Source: Nonomuraea sp. NEAU-A123
GTDB taxonomy: Bacteria; Actinomycetota; Actinomycetes; Streptosporangiales; Streptosporangiaceae
Assembly: GCF_018603905.1 (NCBI RefSeq)
Contig: NZ_JAHFZZ010000022.1
Span: forward strand, 62,001 to 126,000
DNA: 64,000 nt
Direction of reading: 5' to 3'
In this document: positions 8,027 to 17,352 of the stretch, in pieces
How the letters are laid out: every line of letters begins with the position of its first letter
Numbering within the stretch: the stretch's first letter is position 1
Notes under the pieces: generated by a model
What the model was told of the DNA's origin: nothing
Database searches by the model: none
The model's input: only the letters and a program-made list of their open reading frames with translations
Made by a program: the position numbers and the translations under genes

Positions 8027-8827
8027 TTACTGCTGGTGCTCGGCCAGGGCCTGGCTGCCGCGGTCCACGGCGAACGGTTCGCTGGTCGGCTTGACCGTGT
8101 GCACCGGCACCGCGCCGCCCAGCGCCAGATCCTCGAAGGGACGGCCGGTCGAGCCCCAGGTCCGGGCCGTCACTTCGGTCTTGTCCACCTCGCTGCCGGC
8201 GGGGAGCCCGCCGACGGTCAGGATGAACCGCGGCGGGCTGCCCGCCTTCACGTCGTCGACGAACGTACTGCCGCCGCCGAGCAGTTTGCCCGCCTTGTCG
8301 CGCAGCAACACGTTGACCACGAGGCTGCCGGCGGAAAGCTGATAGGGATTTCCGACATAGCCGGTGATGAGATAAGAATGGTCCTTTTGTCGGAGCGTCT
8401 GCACCCGCGAAACGGGAAACTCCTTGAACGCCGACGCGATGCGGGCGGCCGGCCGCCACTGGGCGGGGCGATACTCGATCGTCACCTTGGCCGGCTTCTG
8501 AGTCGCGTTGACCTGGCCGGTGAAGGCCAGCGAGCCGCCGGGCGGCACGGCGTCGAGCGACTGGTCCATCCGGACCACCTCGGTGCCGGCGGCGTCACGC
8601 CCGATGATCGTCGCCACCACGTGTTCGCCGAAGTGCCACGGATTGACGTTGTTGAGGACTCCTGCCCAGTTCACGGCGTAGCCGTCGGAGGACTTGACGA
8701 TGTTGGCCACCTGCTCCTTGAGGGCGAGCGGCTTGAGCTGCTGTGCTGGCGATTCCTCGCTCGAGCACCCGGCTAGGCAGATCGCCCCGAGTGCGAGGAG
8801 GCTGACGGTTCGGCTACGCGGGATCAC
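8027..8827 (-). CDS. Secreted lipoprotein of unknown function
   Basis: The 266-residue product begins with a lipoprotein signal peptide ending in the lipobox LAGC, so it should be anchored on the outer face of the membrane. The mature part has two beta-rich halves with repeated phrases such as SYLITGYVGNPYQL and VVNVLLRDKAGKLLGGGSTF, resembling FxLyD-type domains found in pairs in other actinobacterial lipoproteins. That family assignment is tentative. The start is GTG at 8827. It stands alone between the ABC-F gene and the sigma factor. Confidence 0.7.
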   Translation of the reverse strand: MIPRSRTVSLLALGAICLAGCSSEESPAQQLKPLALKEQVANIVKSSDGYAVNWAGVLNNVNPWHFGEHVVATIIGRDAAGTEVVRMDQSLDAVPPGGSLAFTGQVNATQKPAKVTIEYRPAQWRPAARIASAFKEFPVSRVQTLRQKDHSYLITGYVGNPYQLSAGSLVVNVLLRDKAGKLLGGGSTFVDDVKAGSPPRFILTVGGLPAGSEVDKTEVTARTWGSTGRPFEDLALGGAVPVHTVKPTSEPFAVDRGSQALAEHQQ

Positions 8828-8909
8828 TTTGCCGTAATAGCCGGTCTATGGGCACGGCAGAGACGGGACACGCGCCTGCCGTACCAACTCTTTCACCTCT
8901 TTGACGCAT

Positions 8910-10520
8910 TCAGCGGGGGCGTACGACCCTGGCCTCATCCCAAACCGGCTCGGCTGACTCGTAAACGGTGCCATCTGCGCCGAACACCAGGAACCGATCG
9001 AAATCCGCGGCGAACCAGCGGTCGTGCGTGACCGCCACCACCGTGCCCTCGAACGCGTCCAGGCCCACCTGGAGCGCTTCGGCGCTGGCCAGGTCGAGGT
9101 TGTCGGTCGGCTCGTCGAGCAGCAGCAGCGTCGCGCCGGACAGCTCCAGCAGCAGGATCTGCAACCGCGCCTGCTGACCGCCCGAGAGCGTGTCGAACCG
9201 CTGCTCGGCGATCAGCCCGGCCAGCTCGTAGCGGGCCAGGATCTTCATGGCCTCGTTCTTCAGCCTGGCGTGCTCGGCCATGACGATCTCCACCGGCGTG
9301 CGGGCGTGCAGGTCGGGCCGGGCGTGCGTCTGGGCGAAGTGGCCGGGGACCACCCGGGCGCCGAGCCTGGCGACGCCGGAGTGGGCGATCGGCTCGTCCG
9401 CGAGCAGCCGCAGGAAGTGGGACTTGCCCGAGCCGTTGGAGCCGAGCACCGCGATGCGCTCGCCGTACCAGACCTCGAGGTCGAACGGCCGCATCAGGCC
9501 GGTCAGTTCGAGGTCCTCGCAGATGACGGCGCGCTTGCCGGTGCGGCCGCCTTTGAGACGCATTTTGATGTTCTGGTCGGAGGGGGCCTCCTCGGGCGGG
9601 CCCGCCTCCTCGAACTTGCGCAGCCGGGTCTGGGCCGCGTGGTAGGGGGCGGCCATGCCGTCGTTGTATCTGGCCTTGTTCTTCAGCATGTTGACCAGGG
9701 CCTTGAGCTTGGCGTGCTCCTCGTCCCAGCGTCGGCGCAGCTCGTCGAGGCGCTCGTTGCGGGTCTTGCGGGCCTCGGCGTACGTGGCGAACCCGCCCCC
9801 ATGGATCCAGATATTTCCGGACTCGACGGTGACAATGCGATCGGCCGCGTTGGCCAGCAACTGCCGGTCGTGGCTGACCAGCAGGACCGTCTTGGGCGTC
9901 TCCCTGAGCGCCTGCTCCAGCCACTCCTTGCCCGGCACGTCGAGGTAGTTGTCGGGCTCGTCGAGCAGCAGCGTCTGGTCCGGCCCGCGGAGCAGCGCCT
10001 CGAGCACGAGCCGCTTCTGCTCGCCGCCGGACAACGTCGCCACATCCCGATATTTCACGTTGTCGTACGGCACGCCGAGCGCGGCCACCGTACACGTGTC
10101 CCAGAGCACCTCGATGTCATAACCACCGGCGTCGGTGTAGTCGGTGATGGCCTGCGCGTAGCGCATCTGCGCCTTCTCGTCGTCGCGCTCCATCATCATC
10201 AGCTCGGCCCGCTCCAACCGCTCGGCCGCCTGCCGCACGGCCGGCGGGGCGACGCTGAGCAGCAGGTCATGCACCGTGCTCCCGTCACGCACGCTGCCGA
10301 TGAACTGCCGCATCACCCCCAGCCCGCCGGAGCTCGCCACGCTGCCCGCGACCGGCTGCAGATCCCCGGCGACGAGCCGCATCAGCGTGGTCTTGCCCGC
10401 GCCGTTGGGCCCGACGAGCGCGGCCTTGACGCCTTCGCCGATCCGGAAGGACACGTCGTTGAGCAGCGGCCGCCCATCGGGCAGCACGTATGTCAGATGT
10501 CCCACTTCGACGTGCGGCAT
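8910..10520 (-). CDS. ABC-F family ATPase
   Basis: Soluble twin-ATPase protein with no membrane domain. ABC-F proteins act on the ribosome, as translation factors or in antibiotic protection. The 536 residues hold two nucleotide-binding domains. The first has Walker A GPNGAGKT (37-44), signature LSGGEQKRL and Walker B LLLDEPDNYLD. The second has GSNGSGKS, LSGGQQARL and LLLLDEPTDNLD. Between them is the charged helical linker (about residues 255-330) that reaches toward the tRNA in this family. I cannot say whether it confers resistance; it looks like the widespread actinobacterial housekeeping type. It is divergent from the gene at 10626. Confidence 0.9.
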   Translation of the reverse strand: MPHVEVGHLTYVLPDGRPLLNDVSFRIGEGVKAALVGPNGAGKTTLMRLVAGDLQPVAGSVASSGGLGVMRQFIGSVRDGSTVHDLLLSVAPPAVRQAAERLERAELMMMERDDEKAQMRYAQAITDYTDAGGYDIEVLWDTCTVAALGVPYDNVKYRDVATLSGGEQKRLVLEALLRGPDQTLLLDEPDNYLDVPGKEWLEQALRETPKTVLLVSHDRQLLANAADRIVTVESGNIWIHGGGFATYAEARKTRNERLDELRRRWDEEHAKLKALVNMLKNKARYNDGMAAPYHAAQTRLRKFEEAGPPEEAPSDQNIKMRLKGGRTGKRAVICEDLELTGLMRPFDLEVWYGERIAVLGSNGSGKSHFLRLLADEPIAHSGVARLGARVVPGHFAQTHARPDLHARTPVEIVMAEHARLKNEAMKILARYELAGLIAEQRFDTLSGGQQARLQILLLELSGATLLLLDEPTDNLDLASAEALQVGLDAFEGTVVAVTHDRWFAADFDRFLVFGADGTVYESAEPVWDEARVVRPR

Positions 10521-10625
10521 AGCATTCCCCTCCGGCTCCTGCCGCGAGGGTATCCGCCGTCCGGCCGGCTGGGCATCTCCATTTCACCGGTCAGATCGGC
10601 GACAACCATCTTGATGCCGCCTTGA

Positions 10626-12821
10626 GTGATATCTCTGGCGGACCTGGAATATGGGCTAGATCATGGCGATGTGGAGGTTTCGCCCTCTGGGCCAGGATCT
10701 CGTCGCCGCACGTTCGCATGGCTCGGCGCGGTCGTGCTTCTGGGCCTGCTCGCCGGGGCGTGGCTGGTCACGGGCATCGACGCGCCGGCCGTACCGCAGG
10801 AGGCGCCGGTAGCCGAGCCGTCTGACAGTGCCTCGCCCAACCCGCTCCGCGTCACCGTCGAGCCGCCGAGCGTGCCGGCCGGGACGCAATCGGTCCGGGT
10901 GACCGCCTCGTGCGAAAACATCCAGAACGGCGCCGTCGCCACCTCCACGGCCTTCTTCTCGATGGCGACCCTCGACATGCCCCTGCCGTCCGGAGGCGTC
11001 GGCGCCGACGTCGAGCTGGAGTACGCGCTCACTCCGGGCACGTACGAAGTGAACGTCAGGTGTGAGGGACAGGAGCGGTTCGGCACCGCGGAGCTCGTGG
11101 TCACCGGGAGCTCGGCAACCCCCGCGCCGTCCGGACCGCCGCGGACCGCCGCGACGTGGATCACGCTGGCCGAGGCCGAGCCGGACGCCTGGCGTGAGCA
11201 CCCCGAAGCAGGCCTGGCCGCGCCCGGCGACCCTACCCTGGGCAACCACGTCTTCGAGCTGAAGGTCACACACGAGGTGCGGGTGCCCGACGACGACCCG
11301 GACCTGGCCGCTCTGCGCGCGGGCGCCGCCGCCTACGCGCCCACCACGTTCGTCACGGACAGGCTGGGCACCGTCGAGACCGATGTGGGCAGCAGCGCCC
11401 TTTCGATCGTGTTCGCGCTGCCGGTCATCCAGGTGGAACACGGCTCGCACCAGGCCGTCGTCACCTTCACGGGCGTCGGCTACGGCAGCTACTACCTCGG
11501 CGACGGGCGTTACGTCGGCATCGAGTTCTCCCCACCCGCGGAGGAAGACGGCGTGCTCCCCCTCTCGGCACACGAGATCGTCCTCTCCGCGACAGGCTGG
11601 ACGGTGGCCGGCGTTCACGGCTCGCCCCCTCTCAGCCAGGACCAGCACTACCTGCGCCTGGGCGGCAACCAGTCGATCAGGGTCGCCTTCATCAGGGACG
11701 GCCAGAGCGGCTCCGTCGCGGGCTACCTCTCCGGAGACGACGGGATCGGCGCGCACATCGAGGGCAGAGAAGAGGTGCCCGGGGAGGAGTTCCTCCGGAC
11801 GGACTTCGACTTCCTGGCGCGCAGCGGGTCCGCACTCGCATGGGTCACCGGGTTCGCGGCCATTCTGGTGCTGCTGTATTCGCTCGTCCGTGCGCTGGGC
11901 GGTGAGTGGTGGCGCCGCCGCCGCAACCGGCTGCTCCTGGCCGGGCTGACGGTCGCGTATTTCCTGGTTTTGGCTGGCGGGATGCCGACGGCCGCCTGGG
12001 TGGCGGGCTTGGGCTTGCTGGCGGCCGGCCTTCCGCTCTTGTCGATCTCCTCCGCCCGGCGCGGCGTGAGCGGCGCCGGGAAGATCCCGGTCGTGGTGAG
12101 CTCCGTCGCGGCCGCGGCGGCAGGCGTGACTCTCGCGACCTGGGGGTTGGCGGTCCTTGTCGGTGGCTTCCCCGCCTTGTCGCTGTCCATCGCAGCAGTC
12201 CTCTCGGCTGCGGTCGCGATTGTGCCCCGATGGCAGCAAGCGCTCCCTGGTGTCGCGCTGGTGCTGCTGGGCGCCGGCGTACTGCTGGCCGCGCGGGCCG
12301 TCTGGGCCGGCATCGTCCCCGGCGTCGCCGTGCTGACCGTGCTACTCGCCCTGACCGGGTCCGTGGTGGCCTTCGGCTGGGCCACCGAGGTGACCCAGCC
12401 GCTGGTCCTGGCGCACGGCGGTGCTCTGCGCGGCGATCGTGTCGGCGACGATCGGCGTCCTGGCCTATGCCTCCGCTCCGGAGGAGTGGATCGCCGGGGA
12501 ATGGACCTGGCACTCGGGTTCGGAGCCCGGTGCTCAGATCCTCGTCATCCTGCTGTACGGCCTGCCGTCGCTGGCGCTCGTGATGCTCATCCTCCGCCTT
12601 CGGCGGATCGGCCAGAGCGCCGAAGCGCTCACGTCGGCGGTGGCCTTCCACACGGCGGCTGCCTGCTGGTGCTCAGCTGGCAACTGGTGGGGTTCTTGGG
12701 GATCATGCTTCTCCTCGCGCGGGCGAGCATCGCACTGCTGCTGTCCGGTACCACCACGCCGAACGCGCTGCGGGCACTCCGGTCTCCGAGGAAGAGCACC
12801 GGCTTCTCGTACGGGACATGA
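10626..12821 (+). pseudogene. Large membrane protein gene with compensating frameshifts
   Basis: The frame starting GTG 10626 encodes a membrane span near residue 35, an extracytoplasmic beta-rich region of about 370 residues, then many hydrophobic segments. At about 12412 coding sense leaves this frame. Between about 12421 and 12655 the next frame (CAAIVSATIGVLAYA, then VILLYGLPSLALVMLILRL) is hydrophobic and has high third-position GC, while the original frame reads as Arg/Gly-rich noise. Sense then returns to the original frame (LVLSWQLVGFLGIMLLL). Two indels about 240 nt apart explain this, either true decay or sequencing errors. It may resemble DUF6185-type proteins, but I am unsure. Its ending overlaps the 12818 gene by ATGA. 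Confidence 0.65.
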
Positions 12822-13600
12822 TCCGGCGCCGGTCCGTACGCACCGCCCTGACACAACTGCTCCGGCAATGGCAGGGGACGGGCAGCGAGCTGTCGTCGGA
12901 GGACTTCGACGAGCGGCGCGCGGCACTGGAGCGCGCGGGTGACGACTGGACGGGGCCCGTCGACTCGGACCTCGCGTTCTCCACCTTGGCCGGGCGTACA
13001 CCGTGGCAGAACGGGATGGCCGCCCTCCTGGTGGGGACGCTGCTCTCGCTGCCGCTCTCGGCCGTACGGATCATCGAAGCGGCCGGGAGCTGGCAGAGCG
13101 GCGGCCTGGAGTTCGTGCTCGCGCTGTCGCCGCTGCTGACGCTCCCCGCGCTGTGCATGATCTTCGGGTACTTCTATCCGCGGGTCCGCGGCGCGAACCC
13201 GATCGCGAAGTCGCTCGTCCTGCTGGTCGCCGCGCTGCTCATCGAGCTGCCGACGTACGTGCGGACGCTGGTGGTCGCCTCGACGCAGGGCCCTAGCCTG
13301 TCCGACATGCCGCCGCCCACGCCGAGAGAGGCTCTGATCAGCGTGCTCGTGGCAGTCGGCGACATCGCGGTCGTCAGCCTCGGCCTGGGCCTGTGGTGGG
13401 AATGGCGGCTGATGTCGCTGGCAGGTGAGCCGTGGGTGCGCATCAGGAACATCCGCACCCTGAGGGCCCTGGCCGCGCCGCTGGCCGCCATCGCCATCGC
13501 CATCGGGACGACCGCCGCCACGGCCCTGGTGAACAACGTCATCGCCCCCTTACCCACAGTCCAGGCACCACCGGAGAAGTCTCCCTCCGCGACCCCCTGA
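12818..13600 (+). CDS. Membrane protein, probable C-terminal continuation of the 10626 locus
   Basis: A 260-residue product with a charged N-terminal part (RRSVRTALTQLLRQWQGTGS) followed by five or six hydrophobic segments and a Pro-rich tail. Two readings are possible. Either it is a separate gene, translationally coupled through ATGA at 12818-12821. Or it is the 3' end of the same long gene: this frame stays open upstream and reads TPVSEEEHRLLVRDM directly before the ATG, which looks like real protein. In the second case a third frameshift near 12775 separates them. No function can be assigned. Confidence 0.6.
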   Translation: MIRRRSVRTALTQLLRQWQGTGSELSSEDFDERRAALERAGDDWTGPVDSDLAFSTLAGRTPWQNGMAALLVGTLLSLPLSAVRIIEAAGSWQSGGLEFVLALSPLLTLPALCMIFGYFYPRVRGANPIAKSLVLLVAALLIELPTYVRTLVVASTQGPSLSDMPPPTPREALISVLVAVGDIAVVSLGLGLWWEWRLMSLAGEPWVRIRNIRTLRALAAPLAAIAIAIGTTAATALVNNVIAPLPTVQAPPEKSPSATP

Positions 13601-13620
13601 GCGTGGGACGTGCGGCCGGG

Positions 13621-15006
13621 CTAGTGCTTCTTGCCGTGGACCTTGACGGGCTTGACCGGTTTGGCTTTGGCCAGTTTGGCGGCCTTTTTGGCGGCGGCTT
13701 TCTGGGCCTTCTTCAGTGCGGCGGCGGCCTTGCCGGAGGAGGGTGCCGGGGTCGAGGCCGGGTGGACGGCGGGTTGTCCGGGTCCGTCGGACGTGTCGGG
13801 GAGTCGTTTGCGGGACACGTTGCGGACCTGCGGGACGCCGGTCAGGTCGAAGGCCAGGTCGGCGGCGACCTTGGCGGGGGTGGTCTGGGTGGGCGCGACG
13901 GGGTCGGCGATGGGAGCGGCGGTCCACCAGGAGCCGGTGGCGACGACGGCGGCGAACAAGGCGGCGATGACGGCCGTCTCGCGCCAGCGCTCGGCGATCA
14001 GCCGCCGCGCGGCCTTCAGCCGCTGTGCTTTCCCTTGCCGGCGCACCGCCTTCAGTGATGGTGCGGTCTTCGGCGGTCGCACCGCCTTCAGGCCACGCAC
14101 CGCCGTCAGCCGGCGCGCCGCCTTCAGGCCTCCCATCGCCTGGCCCTCGTGGTGCCGGTACGCGTCGGACTGGGCCGGTCGTGGCTCGTTCAGGGCGGCC
14201 ACTCGCAGCAGTTGCCTGTGGACGCGGTCGGCGTCGCTGCGCTGGGTCGGGTCCCTTTCCAGCAGGCCGTCGATGATCGGGGCGAGCGGGCCGGCCCGGT
14301 GGTACGGGGCGGGCGGGCCGGTCAGCACCGCGGTCAGCGAGGCCATCTCGGTGCTGCGGGCGAAGGGCGATTGGCCCTCGGCGGCCGCGTATAAGGTGGC
14401 GCCCAGCGACCACAGATCGGCCTCCGGGGTGGACGGTCCGCCGCTGGCCCGCTCAGGGGCTATGTAGGCGGGTGTGCCGACGACCATGCCCGTCCGGGTG
14501 ACGTGGGATTCCTCGTCGACGGTGGTGGCCAGGCCGAAGTCGGTCAGGACCGCGTGCTCGTCGTCGGTGAGCAGGATGTTGGCGGGCTTGATGTCGCGGT
14601 GCAGGACGCCGGCGGCGTGCGCGGCGCGCAGGGCGTCCAGCAGTTCCAGGCCGATGCGGGTGACGGTGGCCACGGGGAGCGGGCCCCGCTCGGCGATCAC
14701 CTGGGCGAGGCTGCGGGCGGGGATGAGTTGCAGCACGATCCACGGGCGTTCGTCGACCAGCACCACGTCGTAAATGGCGGCGATGTGCGGATGGCTCAGC
14801 CGGGCGGCGATGCGGGCCTCCCGCATCGTCCGGGCGGCCAGTTCCTCGTGCCGCGGGCCGGAGACGATGACCTCTTTGACCGCGACCTCGCGATCCAGGA
14901 GCTCGTCATGGGCCCGCCAGACCTTGCCCATGCCGCCCCGGCCCAGCTCGGACAGCAACCGGTAGCGCCCGGCCAGGAGCCATCCCTCATAGCGCGCAAT
15001 GGACAT
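13621..15006 (-). CDS. Membrane-anchored Ser/Thr protein kinase with basic linker and Lys/Ala-rich tail
   Basis: Eukaryotic-type (Hanks) kinase, 461 residues. The catalytic domain (about 15-270) is complete: glycine loop GRGGMGKV from residue 22, Lys44 in VAVKEV, HRDIKPAN at 136, DFG at 156-158 and GTPAYIAPE in the activation segment. Residues about 293-336 hold a basic repeat built on LKAVR/LKAARR units. A single membrane span follows at about 344-361. The outside part ends in a Lys/Ala-rich tail (about 425-461) resembling histone H1 or wall-binding tails. No PASTA domain is seen. It is convergent with the membrane gene ending at 13600. Confidence 0.88.
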   Translation of the reverse strand: MSIARYEGWLLAGRYRLLSELGRGGMGKVWRAHDELLDREVAVKEVIVSGPRHEELAARTMREARIAARLSHPHIAAIYDVVLVDERPWIVLQLIPARSLAQVIAERGPLPVATVTRIGLELLDALRAAHAAGVLHRDIKPANILLTDDEHAVLTDFGLATTVDEESHVTRTGMVVGTPAYIAPERASGGPSTPEADLWSLGATLYAAAEGQSPFARSTEMASLTAVLTGPPAPYHRAGPLAPIIDGLLERDPTQRSDADRVHRQLLRVAALNEPRPAQSDAYRHHEGQAMGGLKAARRLTAVRGLKAVRPPKTAPSLKAVRRQGKAQRLKAARRLIAERWRETAVIAALFAAVVATGSWWTAAPIADPVAPTQTTPAKVAADLAFDLTGVPQVRNVSRKRLPDTSDGPGQPAVHPASTPAPSSGKAAAALKKAQKAAAKKAAKLAKAKPVKPVKVHGKKH

Positions 15007-15172
15007 GGCAGCGGCCTACCCGATCATCATCGCCTCATGCCGCGAAACCCCGCAAACCACGACAACAGTCTGGTCACTTCCGCAACATTCCGATCAGTGC
15101 CCTGTGAGCCTCTGGACACCAAGTGATCAAATGACTAGAACTGTAGGGTACCCCCCTCCCTTAGGACGTGTG
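15007..15172. other. Intergenic region between divergent kinase and DUF4185 genes
   Basis: About 165 nt. It must hold promoters for both directions. The DUF4185 gene has AGGA at 15163-15166 as its ribosome site. Nothing else is clear. Confidence 0.4.
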
Positions 15173-16342
15173 ATGACGCGATTCCGGTCCGCCCTCATCC
15201 CCCTCGCCATCGGATTACTGAGCCTCGCCGCCGTGCCCCAGCAGGCACTGGCCGCACCGCCCAAACCAGTGCCGTCCGTCTCCGCCGCCACGACGCAGCA
15301 GGCGACCACCCGCGCGGCGTGCGCGCCGACAGTGCGGGGCGCGTCCGTCGACGCCAGGCTGACCAGCCTGTTCACCGCGTACGGCAACGACAACAGCCGC
15401 GTCGACGACTGGACCGGCGCCGACGGCACCTACTCGTTGAAGCTGCCCAACGGGCGTGAGGTGTGGATCTTCTCCGACACCTTCCTGGGCAAGATCAACG
15501 CCGACGGCAGCCGTCCGCCGGTGGTCGGGGAGGGCGGCGACACCGTCTTCCTGAACAACTCCTTCGCCGTGGAGAACAACGGCAACCTGTCCACGATCCA
15601 CGCCGGCACCACCGCGCAGCCGACCGCGGTGATGCCGCCGCGCGACCAGAACCACTGGTACTGGGCCGGAGACGGCACAGTGGCGGGCGGCATCGTGGAG
15701 GTGACCTACCAGGAGTACGAGCGCTACGGCACCGGCGCGTGGGACTGGCGCTGGCACCGGAATGTGCTGGCCAGGTTCGCGCCGGGCCGGCTCGACCAGC
15801 CGCTCAGCGTGACCGGCCTGCCATCCTCGTACGGCGTGTCGTGGGCCTCCGGCATTCTCAAGGACGGCGGCTACACCTACGTTTACGGGGTGGAGGACCT
15901 CGGCTCGCCCAAGTACATGCACATCGCCCGGGTGCCCGGCCAGAGCCTGCTCGGCCAGTGGCAGTACCTCAAGGCCGACGGCACCTGGTCGGCGAACGAG
16001 GCCGACTCGGCCCGGATCATGAGCGACGTGGCCAACGAGTACAGCGTCACCAAGGTCGGCAACGCCTACGTGCTGATCACGCATGACACCAGCGAGGTGC
16101 TGAGCTCGCACATCGTGGCGTACACCTCGTGCTCGCCGTTCGGCCCGTTCACCGGCAAGCAGGCCGTCTACACCACCCCCGAGACCGGCGGGAACATCTT
16201 CACCTACAACGCCCACGCGCACCCCGACGTGTCCGGCAACGGGCTGGTGGTCTCCTACAACGTCAACAGCTTCGTCAACACTGACCACTACAGGGACTCG
16301 TCGATCTACCGGCCACGCTTCATCGACGTGACTTTCGGGTGA
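15173..16342 (+). CDS. Secreted DUF4185/DUF5005-type beta-propeller protein
   Basis: The 389-residue product has a Sec signal peptide (MTRFRSALIPLAIGLLSLAA, cleavage near ALAAPPK). The body reads GTYSLKLPNGREVWIFSDTF, then repeated aromatic blades, the pattern of the DUF4185/DUF5005 group, whose fold resembles GH43/GH32 propellers. A secreted glycan-binding or glycan-cleaving role is likely but unproven. I start at ATG 15173 with AGGA 6 nt upstream; the frame is open further upstream but that part is not protein-like. The stop overlaps the next start by GTGA, so it is coupled to the mutarotase-like and SDR genes. Confidence 0.8.
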   Translation: MTRFRSALIPLAIGLLSLAAVPQQALAAPPKPVPSVSAATTQQATTRAACAPTVRGASVDARLTSLFTAYGNDNSRVDDWTGADGTYSLKLPNGREVWIFSDTFLGKINADGSRPPVVGEGGDTVFLNNSFAVENNGNLSTIHAGTTAQPTAVMPPRDQNHWYWAGDGTVAGGIVEVTYQEYERYGTGAWDWRWHRNVLARFAPGRLDQPLSVTGLPSSYGVSWASGILKDGGYTYVYGVEDLGSPKYMHIARVPGQSLLGQWQYLKADGTWSANEADSARIMSDVANEYSVTKVGNAYVLITHDTSEVLSSHIVAYTSCSPFGPFTGKQAVYTTPETGGNIFTYNAHAHPDVSGNGLVVSYNVNSFVNTDHYRDSSIYRPRFIDVTFG

Positions 16343-17352
16343 GCACGCGGAACTGGGCGGCCCGCCTGCGGCCCGTCGTGATCGACGGGCTGCGGGCGGT
16401 CGTGCTGGAGAACGAGCGGCTCCGCGTGACCGTCGTGCCCGACAAGGGCGGCGACGTCATCGAATTCCTGCACAAGCCAACCGACACCGACTTCGTGTGG
16501 CTCTCCCCGCAGGGGCTGCGCAACCCGCACGATCATCTGCAGGGCGCCGCCGACGACGTCGCCCAGTTCATCGACCACTACGAGGGCGGCTGGCAGGAGA
16601 TCTTCCCCAGTGGCGGCGCGCCCAGCGAGTACCGAGGCGCCCGGCTGGCGCAGCACGGGGAGGTCGCCGGGCTGCCGTGGCAGGCCGAGATCGTGGCCGA
16701 CTCCGAGCAGGAGGTCGCGGTACGGCTGAGCGTGCGCACCCGGCGCCTGCCGTACCGGGTGGAGAAGACCTTCCGGCTGGCGTCGGGGACGGCCGCGCTG
16801 GAGATCGAGGGGCGCGTGACCAACGAGTCCGGCCTCGAGTTGCACGCCATGTGGGGGCAGCACATCGTGTACGGCCATCCGTTCCTGAAGCCGGGTTCCC
16901 GCATCCGGCTGCCGGAGGGCGTGACGGTCATCCCGCACGAGAGCGCCATCAACCCGGTCGGCCGCCGGGTCAGGGCGGGCGGGCCGTGGACGTGGCCCGT
17001 GGTGCCCGCCGACGGCGGCGGCGAGACGGATCTCAGCGTGGTGCCGGAGCGCGGGTCGCCGAGCGAGGTCGTGTATCTCACCGGATTTACCGAGGGCTGG
17101 TACGAAATTTCCGGTGATGTCAGCATGCGGGTGGAGTGGGATGCCTCGGTTCTCCCGTACCTGTGGATGTGGCAGGAGGTCGGCGCGACCATCGATTACC
17201 CCTGGTGGGGACGGGCTTACACGGTCGGGCTCGAACCGTTCTCCAGCATGCCCACCAACGGCCTGGCCGAGGCGGTGGCGAACGGCACCGCGCTCACGCT
17301 GGGCCCGCACGAGACGAAGGTGCTGAGGTTGCGCGCGGAGGTATTGACGTGA
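16339..17352 (+). CDS. Aldose 1-epimerase-like sugar-binding protein (DUF4432-like)
   Basis: The 337-residue cytoplasmic product has a galactose-mutarotase-like beta-sandwich pattern: LRVTVVPDKGGDVIEFLHKP near the N-terminus, GWQEIFPSGG in the middle, and MWGQHIVYGHPFL and GLEPFSS toward the end. Such proteins interconvert sugar anomers or bind uronic or keto sugars. The start GTG at 16339 overlaps the previous stop (GTGA), and its own stop overlaps the SDR start the same way. The three genes therefore form one translationally coupled unit, probably handling a sugar released outside the cell. Confidence 0.75.
   Translation: MSTRNWAARLRPVVIDGLRAVVLENERLRVTVVPDKGGDVIEFLHKPTDTDFVWLSPQGLRNPHDHLQGAADDVAQFIDHYEGGWQEIFPSGGAPSEYRGARLAQHGEVAGLPWQAEIVADSEQEVAVRLSVRTRRLPYRVEKTFRLASGTAALEIEGRVTNESGLELHAMWGQHIVYGHPFLKPGSRIRLPEGVTVIPHESAINPVGRRVRAGGPWTWPVVPADGGGETDLSVVPERGSPSEVVYLTGFTEGWYEISGDVSMRVEWDASVLPYLWMWQEVGATIDYPWWGRAYTVGLEPFSSMPTNGLAEAVANGTALTLGPHETKVLRLRAEVLT

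Noticed and set aside
9024..10625. A 533-codon plus-strand frame
   Set aside because: Antisense to the ABC-F gene, whose Walker motifs settle the coding strand.
10656..12239. A 527-codon minus-strand frame
   Set aside because: Antisense to the membrane protein locus; the plus-strand frame has the membrane spans and better third-position GC.
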